Below are positions 63,401 through 64,000 of a stretch of 64,000 nt of DNA, in pieces. Every line of letters begins with the position of its first letter. Position 1 is the first letter of the stretch. The notes under the pieces are model-generated. The model saw only the letters and a list, made by a program, of their open reading frames with translations, did no database searches and had not been told where the DNA came from. This stretch comes from an uncultured Verrucomicrobia subdivision 3 bacterium (GTDB taxonomy: Bacteria > Verrucomicrobiota > Verrucomicrobiia > Limisphaerales > UBA11358), in contig CAILMI010000012.1 of NCBI GenBank assembly GCA_903835255.1, positions 120,761-184,760 on the forward strand. Direction: 5' to 3'. The position numbers and the translations under genes are program-made.

Positions 63401-63722
63401 GTCCGACAAGGGGGCCGGCGTCTTCCTGTTGAGCCTGCGCGCGGCGGGGACCGGATTGAACCTGACCAATGCCAGCTATGTGGTGCTGTATGATCCCTGG
63501 TGGAATCCGGCGGTCGAGGCCCAGGCCATCGACCGTTCGCATCGCATCGGCCAGACCCAGACCGTGAACGCCTACCGTCTGATCGCCCCGGGCACCGTCG
63601 AGGAGAAAATCTGGGAGCTGCAGCAGAGCAAAGCCCAGACCATCGCCGACGTGCTCGGCGAGGAAGGATTCGCGCGCAGCTTGACCACCACGGACCTGGA
63701 ATACCTGTTTGCGGAGGATTGA
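60459..63722 (+). CDS. SNF2-family helicase/ATPase
   Basis: A 1087-residue protein. The C-terminal 460 residues are a SNF2/Rad54-like motor: Walker A ILADDMGLGKTLQTLTWLGW at about 646, DEAQ box in VILDEAQFIKNPG near 750, motif III LTGTPLENRLLDLWSIVDFV, LRPLLLRRLKKHVAKDLPDR, motif V GVFLLSLRAAGTGLNLTNAS and motif VI AIDRSHRIGQTQTVNAYRLI near 1026. The first 600 residues are not a SWIM zinc finger; they contain helical and beta segments (RLEELAFLFLRAKR and IALPGGEPQAVAQVKFFNHQ) of unknown role, as in bacterial SNF2 proteins of the HepA-like type. Single gene. Could act on DNA or stalled RNA polymerase. Confidence 0.9.
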   Translation: MPKSANRNGSSPRAGTTKYDAHHKVLSQTYGAFADLRRELSDSKTTVHEREEMLRSFATCPDSQRSWLLLEDYFEKLLLSRKDFPDTNWWPRLLNATGKARLEELAFLFLRAKRSVPPELSAHASLDRFSKAEEAEQEGKLVQELENWLAPAALPLLDTPRATLRVVCLVQPGEDEPAHHRLAVRFLLSRPRTGEKARTLREMIDLVVRATHEQELFSPADWEFIQWIAATHRHRGENADTLVLSDAELLQWLARWGHKSRLELADNGQPLHFQGQVVALTPHLETGDLGLSFTHRIALPGGEPQAVAQVKFFNHQSPIVLVGNTFFLLRNAPPPSVLQHLVHQPSVPVRKLSHRLLLHLRKTQSNHGVDWGSLCIAHPAAPQFVFELLDETVRLRLLAKSQRDQSVWFWNGQEWLAHEKKPRAEGKPEILDDPRLDPATQWLRQLDWFAPEPGLWIGDANENFLDSLASAWAARPPEAEFLGNPAFHRLFLTPRLLKPKLIVKGSGIDWLSVSAEWEQEGLKLSKADLERLASATGRFVKLPHSGWVELDTAAVQGAHEAMAEMGVEGLLAVPQRIGLENVAHLDEDGLTRFVDSPEAMALRERVRDFKGVPSVTLPKMLQAELRPYQKDGFDFLVHLVQIKLGGILADDMGLGKTLQTLTWLGWLKERNTKNPKPSLVICPASVLHNWRREAEKFTPDLKVLVLESGAARHNLRKQIPQKDIIVTNYALLRRDLEELQKFDFRAVILDEAQFIKNPGAQVTQSVKQLKSEYRIALTGTPLENRLLDLWSIVDFVQPGYLGTQEHFLETYEPRGENAPSEQRIGRKRLSAKLRPLLLRRLKKHVAKDLPDRIEERRDCPLGDEQRKLYLAELRRSRDQIQHAVAEQGLNKSKMHVLAALTRLRQVCCHPSLVGSNTASGKTETLFELLDPLIADGQKVLVFSQFVQMLHLLEKECAARQINTHILTGQTKDRQAVVNAFQSDKGAGVFLLSLRAAGTGLNLTNASYVVLYDPWWNPAVEAQAIDRSHRIGQTQTVNAYRLIAPGTVEEKIWELQQSKAQTIADVLGEEGFARSLTTTDLEYLFAED

Positions 63723-64000
63723 GCCCTCCCAGACCTTGCTGAAAATCAGGAGCCATTTTAAAAAATGAATCCCCTTGACCCCCACGGATTCTTCTCGCCA
63801 TGCTCCCTCCGACGTCCCTTCCATCCTTAGATAAAACTGATAATAACGAAACAGGTAAAATCACTACTGTCCCGTTTAGCTTTTGACGACAGCGATTTTA
63901 CTATTGTAAAAACTGGATAAAACCGCTGTCCGGTTATTTTTCGATTTCAATTCTGCGACGACTCCCAGAGGGTGTTTCACCGCCAACCAGCGGTTTTTCA
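63723..64000. other. AT-rich downstream region at the window edge
   Basis: About 280 bp, much richer in A and T than the genes. Two similar segments, around AACAGGTAAAATCACTACTG (63850) and ACTGGATAAAACCGCTGTCC (63910), form an imperfect direct repeat sharing GG-TAAAA-C-CT-GTCC-GTT. An imperfect inverted pair (GTAAAATCACTACTGTC and GACGACAGCGATTTTAC) lies within 63850-63910. It may be a regulatory region of the next gene; no gene start is visible. Confidence 0.35.

Overview
The window is about 64 kb of GC-rich, densely coding bacterial chromosome, with genes on both strands in short overlapping operons. The combination of families points to Verrucomicrobiota: an mreBCD-pbp2-rodA-RNase E/G cluster, futalosine-pathway menaquinone genes (mqnA, mqnE), a pyrophosphate-type phosphofructokinase, a DUF3826 protein, and secreted proteins of a style common in that phylum. 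This assignment is inferred from gene content and style; there is no rRNA gene in the window.

Layout. 1-9.1 kb: the end of a SCO1/SenC copper chaperone gene, proA, a probable circularly permuted ATP-grasp protein, amtB-glnK, an Arg-rich low-complexity protein, a FIST-domain sensor, a Nif3-family protein and a methyltransferase. 9.3-17.2 kb: the cell-shape operon mreB-mreC-mreD-mrdA-rodA-rne, with a good sigma-70-type promoter in front and a strong hairpin behind. 17.3-23.7 kb: an ECF sigma/anti-sigma/secreted-protein trio, hisB, an ABC exporter with a TPR protein, ruvB and a small membrane zincin. 23.8-27.8 kb: an accessory island. Here an N-terminal-half carB is followed by an ORF6N-domain gene set between two 129-bp copies of the carB 3' end, then a broken cytosine methyltransferase and a REP-associated tyrosine transposase surrounded and interrupted by its own REP-like palindromes. 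27.8-38.3 kb: two secreted proteins, a PPi-PFK, ftsY, a PHP phosphoesterase, nusB, a glyoxalase-fold protein, a PfkB kinase, mqnA-mqnE and an FHA/HEAT membrane protein. 38.5-50.7 kb: prfC, an Uup-type ABC-F ATPase, a DUF455 ferritin-like/ATP-grasp fusion, an L7Ae-like protein, a DEAD-box helicase, a TonB-ExbB-ExbD set, a Nudix hydrolase, clpP and a small membrane protein. 50.7-53.5 kb: a prohibitin-like protein, remains of a second Y1-type transposon, a DUF3826 protein and a repeat-rich spacer. 53.5-63.7 kb: a dihydrouridine synthase, a ROK kinase, a beta-CASP nuclease, a CPBP protease, thiL-tsaE-tsaB and a SNF2-family helicase.

Most of the window is core metabolism and information processing. 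The novelty is concentrated at 25.2-27.4 kb. The ORF6N cassette there carries a perfect 33-nt inverted repeat inside its coding sequence that matches (25 of 31 positions) a palindrome just upstream. Four consecutive inverted repeats lead into its start codon. The cassette is bounded by near-identical carB 3' ends that differ almost only at synonymous sites, as expected for an element that restores the 3' end of its target gene. Next to it, REP palindromes lie inside the reading frame of their own transposase, and at 45.1 kb a different palindromic repeat family is embedded in the helicase reading frame.
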